Origin: an uncultured Psychrosphaera sp. | GTDB taxonomy: Bacteria; Pseudomonadota; Gammaproteobacteria; Enterobacterales; Alteromonadaceae | NCBI RefSeq assembly: GCF_947500655.1 | Contig: NZ_CANMSK010000005.1 | Coordinates: 62,001 to 126,000, forward strand | DNA: 64,000 nucleotides | Reading direction: 5' to 3' | The notes under the pieces: model-generated | What the model was told of the DNA's origin: nothing | Databases searched by the model: none | Seen by the model: the letters and a program-made list of their open reading frames with translations, nothing else | Part shown: positions 43,742-53,675 of the stretch, piece by piece | Layout: each line of letters begins with the position of its first letter | How positions within the stretch are numbered: position 1 is the stretch's first letter | Program-made: the position numbers and the translations under genes

Positions 43742-45312
43742 TATAGTTTTCCTGTAATTTTCTGAGTGCTGTTTTTTCTAGACAGGCAGATCAAGGTAGA
43801 CACTGCAGTACCAACCACCAACTGCCATGTAAAGGCTAAATCAAATTGCCAAGCTTCTGGTAAGTACAATGACTGCACATAAGGTTGCATTAACATTGGA
43901 ATAGCAAAACCCACAATAAGCGCTGTAACTATTGATCCCGGTGTGCCACGTTCTGAAAATAATGCGGTAAAGTAAATGCCTAATAATCCGCTGTATGAAA
44001 ATACCATTACGCTTAAGGCAAACGCCAATAACGGAGTGTCTGTATATTGTTGCCAGTAATAACAAAGTAAAGCGACACAACCGAGTGCGATAGCAACAAT
44101 GCCCATTGTCACACGGCCAACACGGACTAATTTATCTTCTGCTACCTCTATCCCCTTTTTAAACCAACCACGGTAAATATCTTGTACTGCAACCGACGAC
44201 ATAGAATTCAAACCGGAGTTTAAGGTTGATAACGCAGCCGCAACAATCCCGATTGTGACAACCGCTTTTATCCCATTAGGTAAGCTGGTCAAAACGTAGT
44301 ACATAAAAATGGTAACCGTTTGGCCTTCAAATTCAGGAATTGGAGCGCCACCAGCAGCTTGCGCCATAATGTCTGGACGTTGGTAAAAAATGAAAAGTAA
44401 CAAGCCAATACAAACAAATATTAGAACAATAGGAATGCCCATCATGATTGATGAAACAAGCGCTTTGGTTGCGCTTTTAGAATCTTTGCACGTTAGCATG
44501 CGTTGAGTTACGTCTTGGTCTAAACCAAATGCAGCAATATTTAACAACACAAAGCCCGTCAATATTGACCAAATATTAAAAACACCAGAACTGGTAAAGT
44601 CGACTGAGAAATCAATAAAGGTAAGTTTAGATGCCTGATCAATTGCCGGAGTTTGCAGCACATTTATAATCTCGCCAGTACTTAACGGAATAGCATTCAT
44701 CAAATGAAACAATACCAATACCGCCGCACCAACATAAATAACGCATTGAACAACGTCTGAATAAATAACCGTTCTTATTCCGCCATAAACCGTATAAGCA
44801 AAGCCAACAACCGTAATAATACAGATGGCGATAGCAACTGAACTTGGTTCAACATTACCAAATAAAATCATGGCAACCGCAATAGCCGCCATAAATAAAC
44901 GTGCACCACTGGCAAACAAACGACCAAATAAATATACCAAACCAGCTTGATATTTAGCGTTATCACCAAAGCGGCTACCGAGTAATTCATACACGGTAAA
45001 TGCTTTTAATGCATAAAAACGAGGTAGTAGAAATTTAGCCACAAAAAATGCGGCAATAAAGCCTGCGATATTAGTGGAAAGGTAAGTTAAATCACCACGA
45101 TAACCTTGATCTGGTCCGCCTAAGAAAGTTGCGGCAGACTGTGACGTAGCGAGTACAGAAATACTTACCGTCCAAATGGACATACTATTTCCACCTAGAA
45201 AATAGTCGTTAGTATTTTTAGCTCGTCGGTTAAATATGTAACCGGTCACCAGTAATATTAAAAAGTATAAGCCAAAAACAGCAACGTCCAAACTTGTGTA
45301 TTGATCAATCAT
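43741..45312 (-). CDS. sodium:solute symporter (SSS family), probable amino-sugar importer
   Basis: 523 aa with about 13-14 hydrophobic segments, 'NDYFLGGNSMSIWTVSISVLATSQSAATFLGGPDQGY' (pieces: DYFLGGNSMSIW and SQSAATFLGGPDQGY) and 'YTVYGGIRTVIYSDVVQ', the SSS hallmarks. Set between nagZ and nagB-II, it most likely imports an amino sugar or muropeptide-derived sugar with Na+. Substrate is inference from the operon. Confidence 0.85.
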   Translation of the reverse strand: MIDQYTSLDVAVFGLYFLILLVTGYIFNRRAKNTNDYFLGGNSMSIWTVSISVLATSQSAATFLGGPDQGYRGDLTYLSTNIAGFIAAFFVAKFLLPRFYALKAFTVYELLGSRFGDNAKYQAGLVYLFGRLFASGARLFMAAIAVAMILFGNVEPSSVAIAICIITVVGFAYTVYGGIRTVIYSDVVQCVIYVGAAVLVLFHLMNAIPLSTGEIINVLQTPAIDQASKLTFIDFSVDFTSSGVFNIWSILTGFVLLNIAAFGLDQDVTQRMLTCKDSKSATKALVSSIMMGIPIVLIFVCIGLLLFIFYQRPDIMAQAAGGAPIPEFEGQTVTIFMYYVLTSLPNGIKAVVTIGIVAAALSTLNSGLNSMSSVAVQDIYRGWFKKGIEVAEDKLVRVGRVTMGIVAIALGCVALLCYYWQQYTDTPLLAFALSVMVFSYSGLLGIYFTALFSERGTPGSIVTALIVGFAIPMLMQPYVQSLYLPEAWQFDLAFTWQLVVGTAVSTLICLSRKNSTQKITGKL

Positions 45313-45314
45313 AA

Positions 45315-46361
45315 TTAATTATCACTCTTAGATAAAAGCACAGATAACTCATTTAATAATGCGTCATCGTCTATTTCGTTTTTATGGACCGCAGCTTTTG
45401 ATGCTGCAATCTCAGCACGTTTTAATGCTTTACCGTTTAATGGTTGCACTGCAGTTGCAAGAGAAAATAAATCATCAATATTGCCACTACATTGCAATAT
45501 CACATCACAACCTGCATTTAATGCTAGTTCCGCTTTTTCTGCTGACGTACCAGTTAAGGCGTGCATATCAATGTCATCAGTCATGATTAATCCATCAAAA
45601 CCAATATGCTTTCTTATTACGTCATTAAGTACTTTAGAACTTAAAGTTGCAGGAAAGTCAGCATCAATTGCGGTGTAAAGTATGTGAGCGGTCATTAACA
45701 TCGACTCATTTTTAAAATGCTCAAAAGGCAAAAAGTCCCATGTAGCTAGGCTATCTATATCGGCATCAACTATCGGTAATGCTTTATGACTATCAGTTGT
45801 TCCACGTCCATGACCCGGACCATGTTTTATAACTGGCTCAACGCCACTAAGTTGCAAACCATTGATAGTTGCTTGAGCAAGCGCAATAACACTTTCGGGT
45901 GTATTTCCTAATGCTCGGTCGGTAACGACGGTTGAAGCATCAGCCTGTGGAATATCTAACATAGGTGCGCAATCAACATTAATGCCTACACGTTTTAAGT
46001 CAGCACCTATTAGTTGATAATTAATTTCGCATGCGCGGATTGCAGCGTCTGGGGAGTGTTTGTATAACTTAGCAAACTCAGTAGGACTTGGAGGTCTACG
46101 CCAATGTGGAGCTGGTAAGCGAGAAACTCGTCCACCTTCTTGATCAATTAAAATCAATGCATATTTGTTATCTGTTACTAACTTAAACTCTTCAACCAAT
46201 GACGTTACTTGCTTTGGATCAGTAATGTTGCGAGCAAACAGAATCAAACCCAATGGACGCATTTTATTAAACAATACTTTTTCTTCATCTGTAAGTTCCG
46301 TTGAAGCACAACCGACAATTGCATTAGAAGGTGGATTGTTAAATGTAATCTGTTTGCTCAT
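45315..46361 (-). CDS. nagZ: beta-N-acetylhexosaminidase NagZ (GH3)
   Basis: I start at ATG 46361; an upstream in-frame ATG at 46394 would add 11 residues. GH3 motifs: 'ALILIDQEGGRVSRL' , 'KHGPGHGRGTTDSH' (K-H and D-S-H catalytic dyad; the usual F of KHFPGHG is G here), and nucleophile Asp in 'IMTDDIDMHAL'. No signal peptide, so cytoplasmic. It cuts GlcNAc from anhydro-MurNAc peptides in cell-wall recycling. It is two nt from the symporter gene. Confidence 0.9.
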   Translation of the reverse strand: MSKQITFNNPPSNAIVGCASTELTDEEKVLFNKMRPLGLILFARNITDPKQVTSLVEEFKLVTDNKYALILIDQEGGRVSRLPAPHWRRPPSPTEFAKLYKHSPDAAIRACEINYQLIGADLKRVGINVDCAPMLDIPQADASTVVTDRALGNTPESVIALAQATINGLQLSGVEPVIKHGPGHGRGTTDSHKALPIVDADIDSLATWDFLPFEHFKNESMLMTAHILYTAIDADFPATLSSKVLNDVIRKHIGFDGLIMTDDIDMHALTGTSAEKAELALNAGCDVILQCSGNIDDLFSLATAVQPLNGKALKRAEIAASKAAVHKNEIDDDALLNELSVLLSKSDN

Positions 46362-46439
46362 ATTATTTCTTGGTCCTTGTTGCTTATGAAGCATTGCTAA
46401 TTAATTTATTGCTTAACATTTAAGCCATGTTTGGTTAAG

Positions 46440-47522
46440 TTAACTAGTGATATAGCGACGTTTAACACGTGCAGACAATCTAGTTAATAACTCATAAGAA
46501 ATTGTCGAAGCGTATTCAGCAACATCTTCAACCAAAACATTTTCACCCCAAAGCTCTACAATATCGCCAACTTCAACTTGGTTTAAACCAGTTACATCAA
46601 ATGTGAGCATATCCATAGATACACGTCCGACTAACGGAATTGTTTGATTATGCAACCAAGCTAACGTTCCAGCTTGTGCATGACGTGGATAACCGTCAGC
46701 ATAACCTATTGCGACTGTAGCAATAATGGTTTTTCGTTGAGCTATCCAACTTTGTCCATAACCTACAGTTTCACCTTTCTCTAGAGTTCTAATGGCAATA
46801 ACTGGCGCACTTAATGTCATAACAGGTTTTAACGTTAATTCTTTATTCTTTACTGGTTGAGTACAACCATACAAAGAAATCCCTAATCGGTTCCAACAAC
46901 CATGAGAGCTTGGCCATTGAGATATAGCCGCAGAGTTTGCCAGGCTAAAATCTAAACCATGTAACTCGGCCAATTCAGCTAACTGTGCAACTTGTTTATT
47001 ATTCGCAACATTATCTTTTTCATCCGCACAGGCTAAGTGGCTACATAACACAGTACAGTCAATTAATAAGTCAGAAAATTCAGTCAATATAGAGTTAACA
47101 TTTGCAAACTCAATCCCTAACCTATGCATACCAGTATCAACTTTTATCCATACTGTTGGGCGCAATGAGGGATCTAAATTACGTAACCATTCAAAATGTT
47201 CACGAGTATGTAGCATAACCCAAAGGTTTAGTTCATGCGCCAATGCCATTTCAGCCTCACACATCACACCTTCAAGTAACAAAATAGGCTTGGTGATAGC
47301 GTATTCACGTAAATGTATAGCTTCATCTATAAAAGCAACAGCAAACCCTGCACCTTCATTCGACAAGGCCTGAGCAATCGCAACCGAACCATGGCCATAA
47401 GCATCTGCTTTGATAACTGCCATAGTTTTACTTTTGATTGCCAGCGCCGACATTTGTCGATAATTATCAACCAGTGCGGTCAAATTTATATCTGCGTAAG
47501 TTGGCCTTCCAAATACTGTCAT
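46440..47522 (-). CDS. alr: alanine racemase
   Basis: 360 aa. PLP lysine in VIKADAYGHGSVA, 'HTREHFEWL', 'KVDTGMHRLGIE', 'YGCTQP', and catalytic Tyr region 'RVSMDMLTFDV'. It interconverts L- and D-alanine. The gene precedes nagZ in the same direction; alanine comes from cell-wall peptides, so it could serve catabolism of muropeptide stems. An alternative is the ordinary biosynthetic Alr. Faces murQ across a 340-bp gap. Confidence 0.92.
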   Translation of the reverse strand: MTVFGRPTYADINLTALVDNYRQMSALAIKSKTMAVIKADAYGHGSVAIAQALSNEGAGFAVAFIDEAIHLREYAITKPILLLEGVMCEAEMALAHELNLWVMLHTREHFEWLRNLDPSLRPTVWIKVDTGMHRLGIEFANVNSILTEFSDLLIDCTVLCSHLACADEKDNVANNKQVAQLAELAELHGLDFSLANSAAISQWPSSHGCWNRLGISLYGCTQPVKNKELTLKPVMTLSAPVIAIRTLEKGETVGYGQSWIAQRKTIIATVAIGYADGYPRHAQAGTLAWLHNQTIPLVGRVSMDMLTFDVTGLNQVEVGDIVELWGENVLVEDVAEYASTISYELLTRLSARVKRRYITS

Positions 47523-47862
47523 CTGCTTATTCTTAATAATATTTTAATTATCTATTCATTTAGTACTGCTATTTGCCGATATGATAAATAAGAATGAAAA
47601 GCCTTGAGTCATTCACACTATTAGTTTTATCTAGTAGTTAGTTTTAAGGGTCATATTGGCAACTGTTGAGCTGTTTCTATTTGCAAATAAAAACACGCCA
47701 TCAATCATAAATCAATTATTATTTCTTATATACAACATTTTAAGAATAATATATTCTTGCGATATTCCAATGCTAAGCAGTGGGATAAACTTACGATCTC
47801 AGGCAATACACTGCGTTAGTTCAGTAATACCTAGTCAAATTAGAAGTATAAATGGAAACACT
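47523..47862. promoter_or_regulatory. divergent promoter region alr/murQ
   Basis: 340 bp without a supported gene (the frame upstream of murQ is a non-coding extension). It should carry the promoters for the alr-nagA operon and for murQ. I did not find a clear operator palindrome. Confidence 0.5.
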
Positions 47863-48786
47863 ATGAACAATAATTCACTGATAAATGAACTCAATACTAT
47901 TTTGTCGGAAACTCGTAACCCTGACACCATGAACATTGATTTATTGTCTACAGATGCCATTTTGCAAAAAATTAATAATGAAGATCAAAAAGTCGCTTTA
48001 GCTGTAAGGTCTTCTTTACCCCAAATTGCTATTGCGGTTGATACCATTGTTGAAAGCTTTAAAAATAAGGGGCGCTTAATTTATATAGGTGCTGGTACTA
48101 GCGGTCGTTTGGGGATCTTAGATGCTGTTGAATGTATTCCTACATTTAGTGTGGCAAAAGATATGGTCATCGCTCTTATTGCCGGTGGTGAAAAAGCGAT
48201 TAAAGTAGCGGTTGAAGGCTCTGAAGATGATCAAAGTGCAGCTATTGAAGATTTAAAAAACATTAACTTTAATAACAAAGATGTACTTGTTGGAATTGCC
48301 GCCAGTGGCCGTACTCCTTACGTTATTTCCGCCTTAAAATACGCAAAAGGTCTTGGTGCTAAAACCGTAGCCGTTAGTTGTAACCCTAATTCGCCTATTG
48401 GCCAGCAAGCCAATGTAGATATTTGTGCCGCCGTAGGGCCAGAGGTTCTAACAGGCTCTACTCGTATGAAATCTGGAACAGCACAAAAATTAATTCTTAA
48501 TATGCTTAGTACCGTTAGCATGATAAAAATAGGCAAAACTTATCAAAATTTAATGGTGGATGTGAACGCCAGCAACAACAAGTTATACGCCAGAGCAGTA
48601 CTCATCGTTATGCAAGCAACAGAATGTGATGAGCAAACTGCGTCTAATGCATTAACAGCAGCTAACAATGAAGCAAAGGTTGCGATTATGATGATATTAA
48701 CGGGTACGGATGTACAAGAAGCTAAATCACTATTACAACAAAACAAAGGCTTTTTACGAAAAGCGATTGATGCACAATCTAGCTAG
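47863..48786 (+). CDS. murQ: N-acetylmuramic acid 6-phosphate etherase MurQ
   Basis: 307 aa from ATG 47863 (GGAAA upstream); the longer frame at 47656 has unusual composition and no family match. SIS signature '[22 protein letters not shown]', 'VEGSEDD' (catalytic Glu) and '[18 protein letters not shown]'. It cleaves the lactyl ether of MurNAc-6-P, giving GlcNAc-6-P, which NagA then deacetylates. Completes the amino-sugar path with the opposing operon. Confidence 0.93.
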   Translation: MNNNSLINELNTILSETRNPDTMNIDLLSTDAILQKINNEDQKVALAVRSSLPQIAIAVDTIVESFKNKGRLIYIGAGTSGRLGILDAVECIPTFSVAKDMVIALIAGGEKAIKVAVEGSEDDQSAAIEDLKNINFNNKDVLVGIAASGRTPYVISALKYAKGLGAKTVAVSCNPNSPIGQQANVDICAAVGPEVLTGSTRMKSGTAQKLILNMLSTVSMIKIGKTYQNLMVDVNASNNKLYARAVLIVMQATECDEQTASNALTAANNEAKVAIMMILTGTDVQEAKSLLQQNKGFLRKAIDAQSS

Positions 48787-48845
48787 TTATTCAGAAATGA
48801 ACAATAAATAAAGCCCCCCTAAATAAAGACTTATGCGCCCAAATA

Positions 48846-48880
48846 AAAAGCCCCTATAAATTATATTTATAAGGGCTTTA
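48846..48880. terminator. bidirectional terminator murQ / TonB receptor
   Basis: Stem AAAGCCCCTATAAA with TTTATAAGGGCTTT (one mismatch) between the two converging genes. Confidence 0.85.
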
Positions 48881-48928
48881 CTTACATTTATTTAGCTTCT
48901 ATTCCACTAGTAGTAAACTAGCTAATGC

Positions 48929-51298
48929 TTAAAATGCAGCTTGAACACTTAGACTAACTTGTCTTGAACGTCCGATAATATGTTGTCCATTTTGCCCATT
49001 TTCAATTGCAGCATCGGAATAGACAGAAATGTATTCTTCATCAAGTAAGTTTCTAATATCAAAACGAACCTGATAATTACCGAAGTCATAGCCCACTTGA
49101 GCGTTTACTAACATACGAGCATCATTTTCAGGATCACCACCGTCCTCACCTACAATGCTTACAGGGTCGAAATACGCTTTTGAACTGTCTTGATAATTTG
49201 CATTGATATTAGTGTATACGCCAGAATCAAAATCATAATCAACTGAAATATTTGCGGTTATCGTAGGTGCATCTGCAAATGAACGGCCTGATAAATCTAC
49301 GTCTTCACCCGTTGTTGCTAGCACATAAGTATAATCAATAAACTCTGATTTTGAATAACCTAGGCCTGCTGTAATACGTAGCTGCTGATTCGGATAATAA
49401 ACTATTTCTGTATCAACACCTTTAACTTCTGACTCTCCTGCATTTTGTGTTTCCACATCAAATTGTCTCGTCGACAATTGATTTAGTACTTGTTGGTCTT
49501 TCCATTGAATTACAAAAGCATTGGCGTTAAACACGAATTGGCCTGCCATCCACACTGAACGGTATGATAATTCATAATTATCTGTGTATTCAGAATCGTA
49601 AGTATATAAATAATTCTGCGCCGTGTTCGTTCCTACACCACCAGAACGATAACCTTTCTGGTAAGTAAAGCTAGTCGTCATGTCTTGATTAATATGGTAG
49701 CTAACACCTAATTTAGGCAAGAACGCATCAAAGTCTGTCGATGATAAAGGCTCGGTTCCAGAAGAACTGTCGGCCAGTCCATTTAAATATCCATTTATCC
49801 CAGTTAATATCGCCCCTGTCTGTGCATCATATACGCTAGGATCTGGCATTGTATTCAATATTGAATAGATTGACTCTTTGTCATTAGCTTGCTCTTCATT
49901 TTCAAATCGTAAACCTGCTAATAAATCAAACGAATCATTAATAGAATAGGTAACATCTGCAAACAAAGCCTTAGTTGACACCGATTGCGTAAAATCAGAC
50001 GTAAAATCAAGTAAGATAGGATCAATATCTGGGTACAACGGAGTAACTTGTCCAGCCAGATAACTTGCAGTTGCGCCATCAAGTCCATTTGTCATTAACA
50101 GACCCGTCACTGCGGTTTGGAAATCATAACCGAGAGCATTTTCTACATCAATGTATGTGCCACCTAAAGAGTTATCCACAACATCTAAGTCTGATGCGTA
50201 AAAACCAACAACAGCTTGTAGATTGTCACCATCATAGGCAAGTCTTAACTCTTGGCTATTGGTTTTGTCTGTTCGAGTATTCTGTGTATCTGGTGATAAT
50301 TGTTCAGATGTTGAATCACCGTCCCAGTTATATCCTGATTCTGAGGTATTCGTCGTGATCACAGAGACCAAAGAAAGCTGATCTGTAATATCCCAAGACA
50401 CTTCTAATGTGGCTATGTCTGTATCAGAGTCTCTGAAAGTTGGAGAATTAAAGTAGTTTTTTCTATCGAATATATCAGCGCCATACTCATAGGTTGCCCA
50501 TTGCACACCTAATTCACTGGTTGTATTTGACAATGTAAGTAATGCGGTAACATTATCAGTTGGTTGGTATAATAATTTACCTCTAACGGTATTTGACTCT
50601 TCGTAGTTAGACATTTCATTTCTGGTCACATTATCAATATCACCTTCTAGTTCTTTATCTTCAACACTGACTCTAAAGGCAAGCATGTCATCAATAATGC
50701 TGCCACCTCCAGCAAATGCGTATTCTTTTTGTCCTAAATTACCAATAGTGACTTTACCTTTACCACTCCAGTCATAGGTTGGATCCTGGCTCCTGATATG
50801 CACGGCTCCAGCTAACGCATTACGACCTTGTAATGTAGATTGTGGTCCACGGAATACTTCCACCTGAGAAAGATCCCAAACAGGCACCGCACCATTGTTA
50901 ACAACACGCCAAGGTAACGGAGCTCCATCAAAGTACATAGTAGCTAAATAACTACCACCACCGCCTGAAACATTAAATGCATCTATACCTCGAATAGTAA
51001 AACCGTCACTTAATGTGCCAGTTACATTGGCCATACCAGAAAATACGTCACTGACGTTTTGCACATTCTGTTTCTCTATATCTTTAGCGGTAATAACAGC
51101 AACACTGGTAGGTGTTTCTTGAATACTACGGTCTATTTTTTGACCTCTTACTACAATAGCTTCTATTGTTTGAGTTACACTCTTTTCATTTTTACTTTCT
51201 TGGGCAATATCTTCAATAGCTGAAACATCTGCCATAGCACCTAAAGAAATTGTATTTAGTCCAAAACCTACAGCGAGGGCTAGTTTAGTTAGCTTCAT
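48929..51298 (-). CDS. TonB-dependent receptor, iron/siderophore type
   Basis: 789-aa outer-membrane receptor: signal peptide (KLALAVGFGLNTISLGAMA), TonB-box-like 'IEAIVVRG', plug ('SIQETPTSVAVITAKDIEKQ', 'FTIRGIDAF', 'VEVFRGPQSTLQGRNALAGAVHI') and a beta-barrel ending in 'VSLSVQAAF'. The Fur-box-like site just upstream and the divergent PepSY operon point to siderophore uptake rather than amino sugars, despite the neighbourhood. Ligand unknown. Confidence 0.85.
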   Translation of the reverse strand: MKLTKLALAVGFGLNTISLGAMADVSAIEDIAQESKNEKSVTQTIEAIVVRGQKIDRSIQETPTSVAVITAKDIEKQNVQNVSDVFSGMANVTGTLSDGFTIRGIDAFNVSGGGGSYLATMYFDGAPLPWRVVNNGAVPVWDLSQVEVFRGPQSTLQGRNALAGAVHIRSQDPTYDWSGKGKVTIGNLGQKEYAFAGGGSIIDDMLAFRVSVEDKELEGDIDNVTRNEMSNYEESNTVRGKLLYQPTDNVTALLTLSNTTSELGVQWATYEYGADIFDRKNYFNSPTFRDSDTDIATLEVSWDITDQLSLVSVITTNTSESGYNWDGDSTSEQLSPDTQNTRTDKTNSQELRLAYDGDNLQAVVGFYASDLDVVDNSLGGTYIDVENALGYDFQTAVTGLLMTNGLDGATASYLAGQVTPLYPDIDPILLDFTSDFTQSVSTKALFADVTYSINDSFDLLAGLRFENEEQANDKESIYSILNTMPDPSVYDAQTGAILTGINGYLNGLADSSSGTEPLSSTDFDAFLPKLGVSYHINQDMTTSFTYQKGYRSGGVGTNTAQNYLYTYDSEYTDNYELSYRSVWMAGQFVFNANAFVIQWKDQQVLNQLSTRQFDVETQNAGESEVKGVDTEIVYYPNQQLRITAGLGYSKSEFIDYTYVLATTGEDVDLSGRSFADAPTITANISVDYDFDSGVYTNINANYQDSSKAYFDPVSIVGEDGGDPENDARMLVNAQVGYDFGNYQVRFDIRNLLDEEYISVYSDAAIENGQNGQHIIGRSRQVSLSVQAAF

Positions 51299-51340
51299 TA
51301 TTTTTCACTTAAATATGAGTTATTAATTTGTTCACATGCT

Positions 51341-51365
51341 GCAAATGATAATGATTCTCACTTGC
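51341..51365. promoter_or_regulatory. Fur box-like operator
   Basis: GCAAATGATAATGATTCTCA and the following CTTGC form a near match to the Fur consensus (GATAATGATAATCATTATC) in the short spacer between the TonB receptor and the PepSY operon. Iron repression of both is inferred. Confidence 0.75.
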
Positions 51366-51372
51366 TAAATCA

Positions 51373-51711
51373 ATGAATTTCATATATTTTATGTCGATTA
51401 TTTTTTATATGATAAGTGCTATGGATAAAATCTCTAAAAAGAACACATTTACAGCTTTTAAAAACCGTACATTCTTGGCTGTGGTGTTAACTCTAATTAC
51501 CTCAGTCCTTATGATCCCAGCAATGCCAACATACCTTCCGGTTGTTCAAAATGACGCTATTGGCATACCTGTTTTATTATTTCCTTTTATTTGGACTGGG
51601 CTATTTATTTATAGCTATATGGCTGAGTCGGTTAAACAGGTTTGGCTGGTTATGATCAGTCTTAATGTGATCCATATCTCATGTATTTATTTTGCTTTAT
51701 TTAGTAAATAA
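51373..51711 (+). CDS. small membrane protein of the PepSY iron operon
   Basis: 112 aa, three hydrophobic segments. The start could be 51373 or ATG 51421 (DKISKKNTF). 'VVLTLITSVLMIPAMPTYLP' and 'LLFPFIWTGLFIYSYM' fit the small membrane protein (DUF3649-like position) that precedes PepSY genes in siderophore receptor loci. Similarity to DUF3649 is positional and weak. 9 nt before the PepSY gene. Confidence 0.55.
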   Translation: MNFIYFMSIIFYMISAMDKISKKNTFTAFKNRTFLAVVLTLITSVLMIPAMPTYLPVVQNDAIGIPVLLFPFIWTGLFIYSYMAESVKQVWLVMISLNVIHISCIYFALFSK

Positions 51712-51720
51712 GGGCGTTTA

Positions 51721-53349
51721 ATGAAAAGTTTTACAATAAAGAAGTTATATCAACTTCACTCGTGGGTTGGTTTAATTACTGGAATTTTACTCTTTATTAT
51801 CGCTTTTAGTGGCTCAGTTGCTGTATTCACATTACCTGAGTTAAAAATTTGGGCAAATGATGAAATAAGAGCACCAATTCAAAGTAACTCACAAGGTTTA
51901 GAGCAGCTCATTGATGAATATTCAAGCAAAGTTGGTCCTGAGTATCTTGAAGAGGTTCACATTCGGTTGCCATCGTCACGAGTTTCTCAATCCTCTCGTG
52001 TTATTTTTGAAGGTCATTTTGAAAACGACAAAGGCAAAGAAGAGCATAAAGGTATTGTCTATGAGTTTCACCCTGAAACATTAGAAGAATTAACTAAAAC
52101 TGACATGGATACTTTTTTTGAGCAAGATAAGTTAGATATATCTACTTTTTTAGCTCATTTCCATGCTGACTTACATTTAGGGAATCCTCTAGGTTTAATA
52201 TTAACCGGTTTATTAGGCTTAACCTTAATGGTGTCTATTGTTACAGGTTTGTTTATTCACAGAAAAATCTTAGCTCAATTATTTACTTTTAGAATACGAA
52301 AAACGTTTTCATTGATGCTAACAGATGGTCACAAAGTAATGAGTGTATGGGCTGTTTTATTCCATAGTACAATTGCTTTCACTGGTGCTTTTTTAGGATT
52401 GGCCACTGTAATTTTAGTACCGGCTGCAGCTTATGTTAGCTTTAATGGCGATCAGGAAAAGTTACTAGAAACCTTTACCGCTATACCACCTGCCGTTATC
52501 TCGCATGTAGAGCAACCAACACAATTATCTAATATCTTAGAGCACTCAGAAAAAAGTAGGCCTGATTTAACTTTCAGAGATATAGCAATTATGGGTTATG
52601 GCGATAAAAACGCTATGATCTATATATATGGAACAGGTAGTGACCAAATGGGAGGGGAGACGTTAGTTTACAACGGAGTGACTGGTGAATATATAAAAAG
52701 CCAAGCAAGATTTGGCCGACTAGAAGGTGTAACCGGAAAGATATTAGATGCCATGTTCCCTTTGCATTATGGTAATTTTGGAGGCGTGTTAGTAAAAGCT
52801 ATTTGGTCTATATTAGGTATGATAACAGCGTTGCTACCTATAACTGGGCTTATGCTTTGGATTGAGCGCGGACTTAATTCTCAACAACCAAATCATAGTC
52901 GCCGTACTTATCAAAATTTCAACAAGTTATTAATAGGCTCTTGTGGTGGTATTGTTCTGGCGACTTCAGCCTTATTCCCGACTCAACTTATATTAAATAA
53001 AGTCATGCATGGCCTTGATCATACCAGTGCTATTTTTAATGTTTTCTTTAGTGTCTGGTTAATTGCTCTGCTTATTCCTTTTCTTGTACATTATAAAAAG
53101 GCAATCAAAGCCATATATTTAATGATTGCGGCTTTATTAACATTGGTTATGCCAATGGATGCAGTCTTAACTTCTAGCCACATATTTAATGTATTTGAAA
53201 CGCAACATTTTGTATCGGTTTCCGTTGACTGGGTTTTACTATTCTTAGGCTTATTAATGCTGTTCAGTTATAAAAAACTGTTTTCATTACCTGGTGGCGA
53301 TAGTAAAGACTCAGAACAAGATGAAACATTAACGGAGGAGAAAGCGTAA
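51721..53349 (+). CDS. PepSY-associated transmembrane protein
   Basis: 542 aa. N-terminal 'LYQLHSWVGLITGILLFIIAFSGSVAVF' (H at start of the first TM, in pieces LYQLHSWVGLITG and AFSGSVAVF), PepSY domain region, 'HADLHLGNPLGLILTGLLGL', and further TMs ending in 'FNVFETQHFVSVSVDW'. PepSY_TM proteins in iron loci are thought to reduce or release iron from siderophores in the periplasm. Starts just past the preceding gene. Confidence 0.85.
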   Translation: MKSFTIKKLYQLHSWVGLITGILLFIIAFSGSVAVFTLPELKIWANDEIRAPIQSNSQGLEQLIDEYSSKVGPEYLEEVHIRLPSSRVSQSSRVIFEGHFENDKGKEEHKGIVYEFHPETLEELTKTDMDTFFEQDKLDISTFLAHFHADLHLGNPLGLILTGLLGLTLMVSIVTGLFIHRKILAQLFTFRIRKTFSLMLTDGHKVMSVWAVLFHSTIAFTGAFLGLATVILVPAAAYVSFNGDQEKLLETFTAIPPAVISHVEQPTQLSNILEHSEKSRPDLTFRDIAIMGYGDKNAMIYIYGTGSDQMGGETLVYNGVTGEYIKSQARFGRLEGVTGKILDAMFPLHYGNFGGVLVKAIWSILGMITALLPITGLMLWIERGLNSQQPNHSRRTYQNFNKLLIGSCGGIVLATSALFPTQLILNKVMHGLDHTSAIFNVFFSVWLIALLIPFLVHYKKAIKAIYLMIAALLTLVMPMDAVLTSSHIFNVFETQHFVSVSVDWVLLFLGLLMLFSYKKLFSLPGGDSKDSEQDETLTEEKA

Positions 53350-53350
53350 T

Positions 53351-53584
53351 ATGTTATTTTTAGCTTTTGTTACTGCCATAGTAGGTATTTATTTTTTAAA
53401 TCAAAATGGCTCATACACGCAAAATAAAAAGCACCGCTTAATCTCAGTAATATTTAGTATTACCTCTGTTGTATTATTTGCTTATTTATACGGGACTGCG
53501 CGGGGAGTATTTATTTACCTGGGTGTAATATCGTTATTTGGAATTGTATTAACGGTTGTTAATACAATTAGGAAACCTGAATAA
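53351..53584 (+). CDS. DUF3325-like small membrane protein
   Basis: 77 aa with two or three hydrophobic stretches, start overlapping the end of the PepSY gene by position (1-nt gap). In similar iron loci a DUF3325 protein follows PepSY; assignment rests on position and size. Followed by a strong terminator at 53611. Confidence 0.55.
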   Translation: MLFLAFVTAIVGIYFLNQNGSYTQNKKHRLISVIFSITSVVLFAYLYGTARGVFIYLGVISLFGIVLTVVNTIRKPE

Positions 53585-53610
53585 ACGGCTTATAATTTAT
53601 TTTATGCATA

Positions 53611-53640
53611 AAAAAACGCAGTTAAAACTGCGTTTTTTTA
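53611..53640. terminator. terminator after PepSY operon
   Basis: Stem AAAACGCAGTT / AACTGCGTTTT with T-tract, 27 nt past the stop; usable also by the converging regulator gene. Confidence 0.9.
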
Positions 53641-53675
53641 TATGTGTTTCTATATTTAACCTGAATTAAAATTAT

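Noticed and set aside
47656..47862. 69-residue N-terminal extension of MurQ
   Set aside because: Not family-like, no ribosome site, and the normal MurQ start with a good site lies at 47863.
48929..51298. TonB receptor for amino sugars
   Set aside because: Position suggested it, but the Fur-box-like site and the PepSY operon favour iron uptake.
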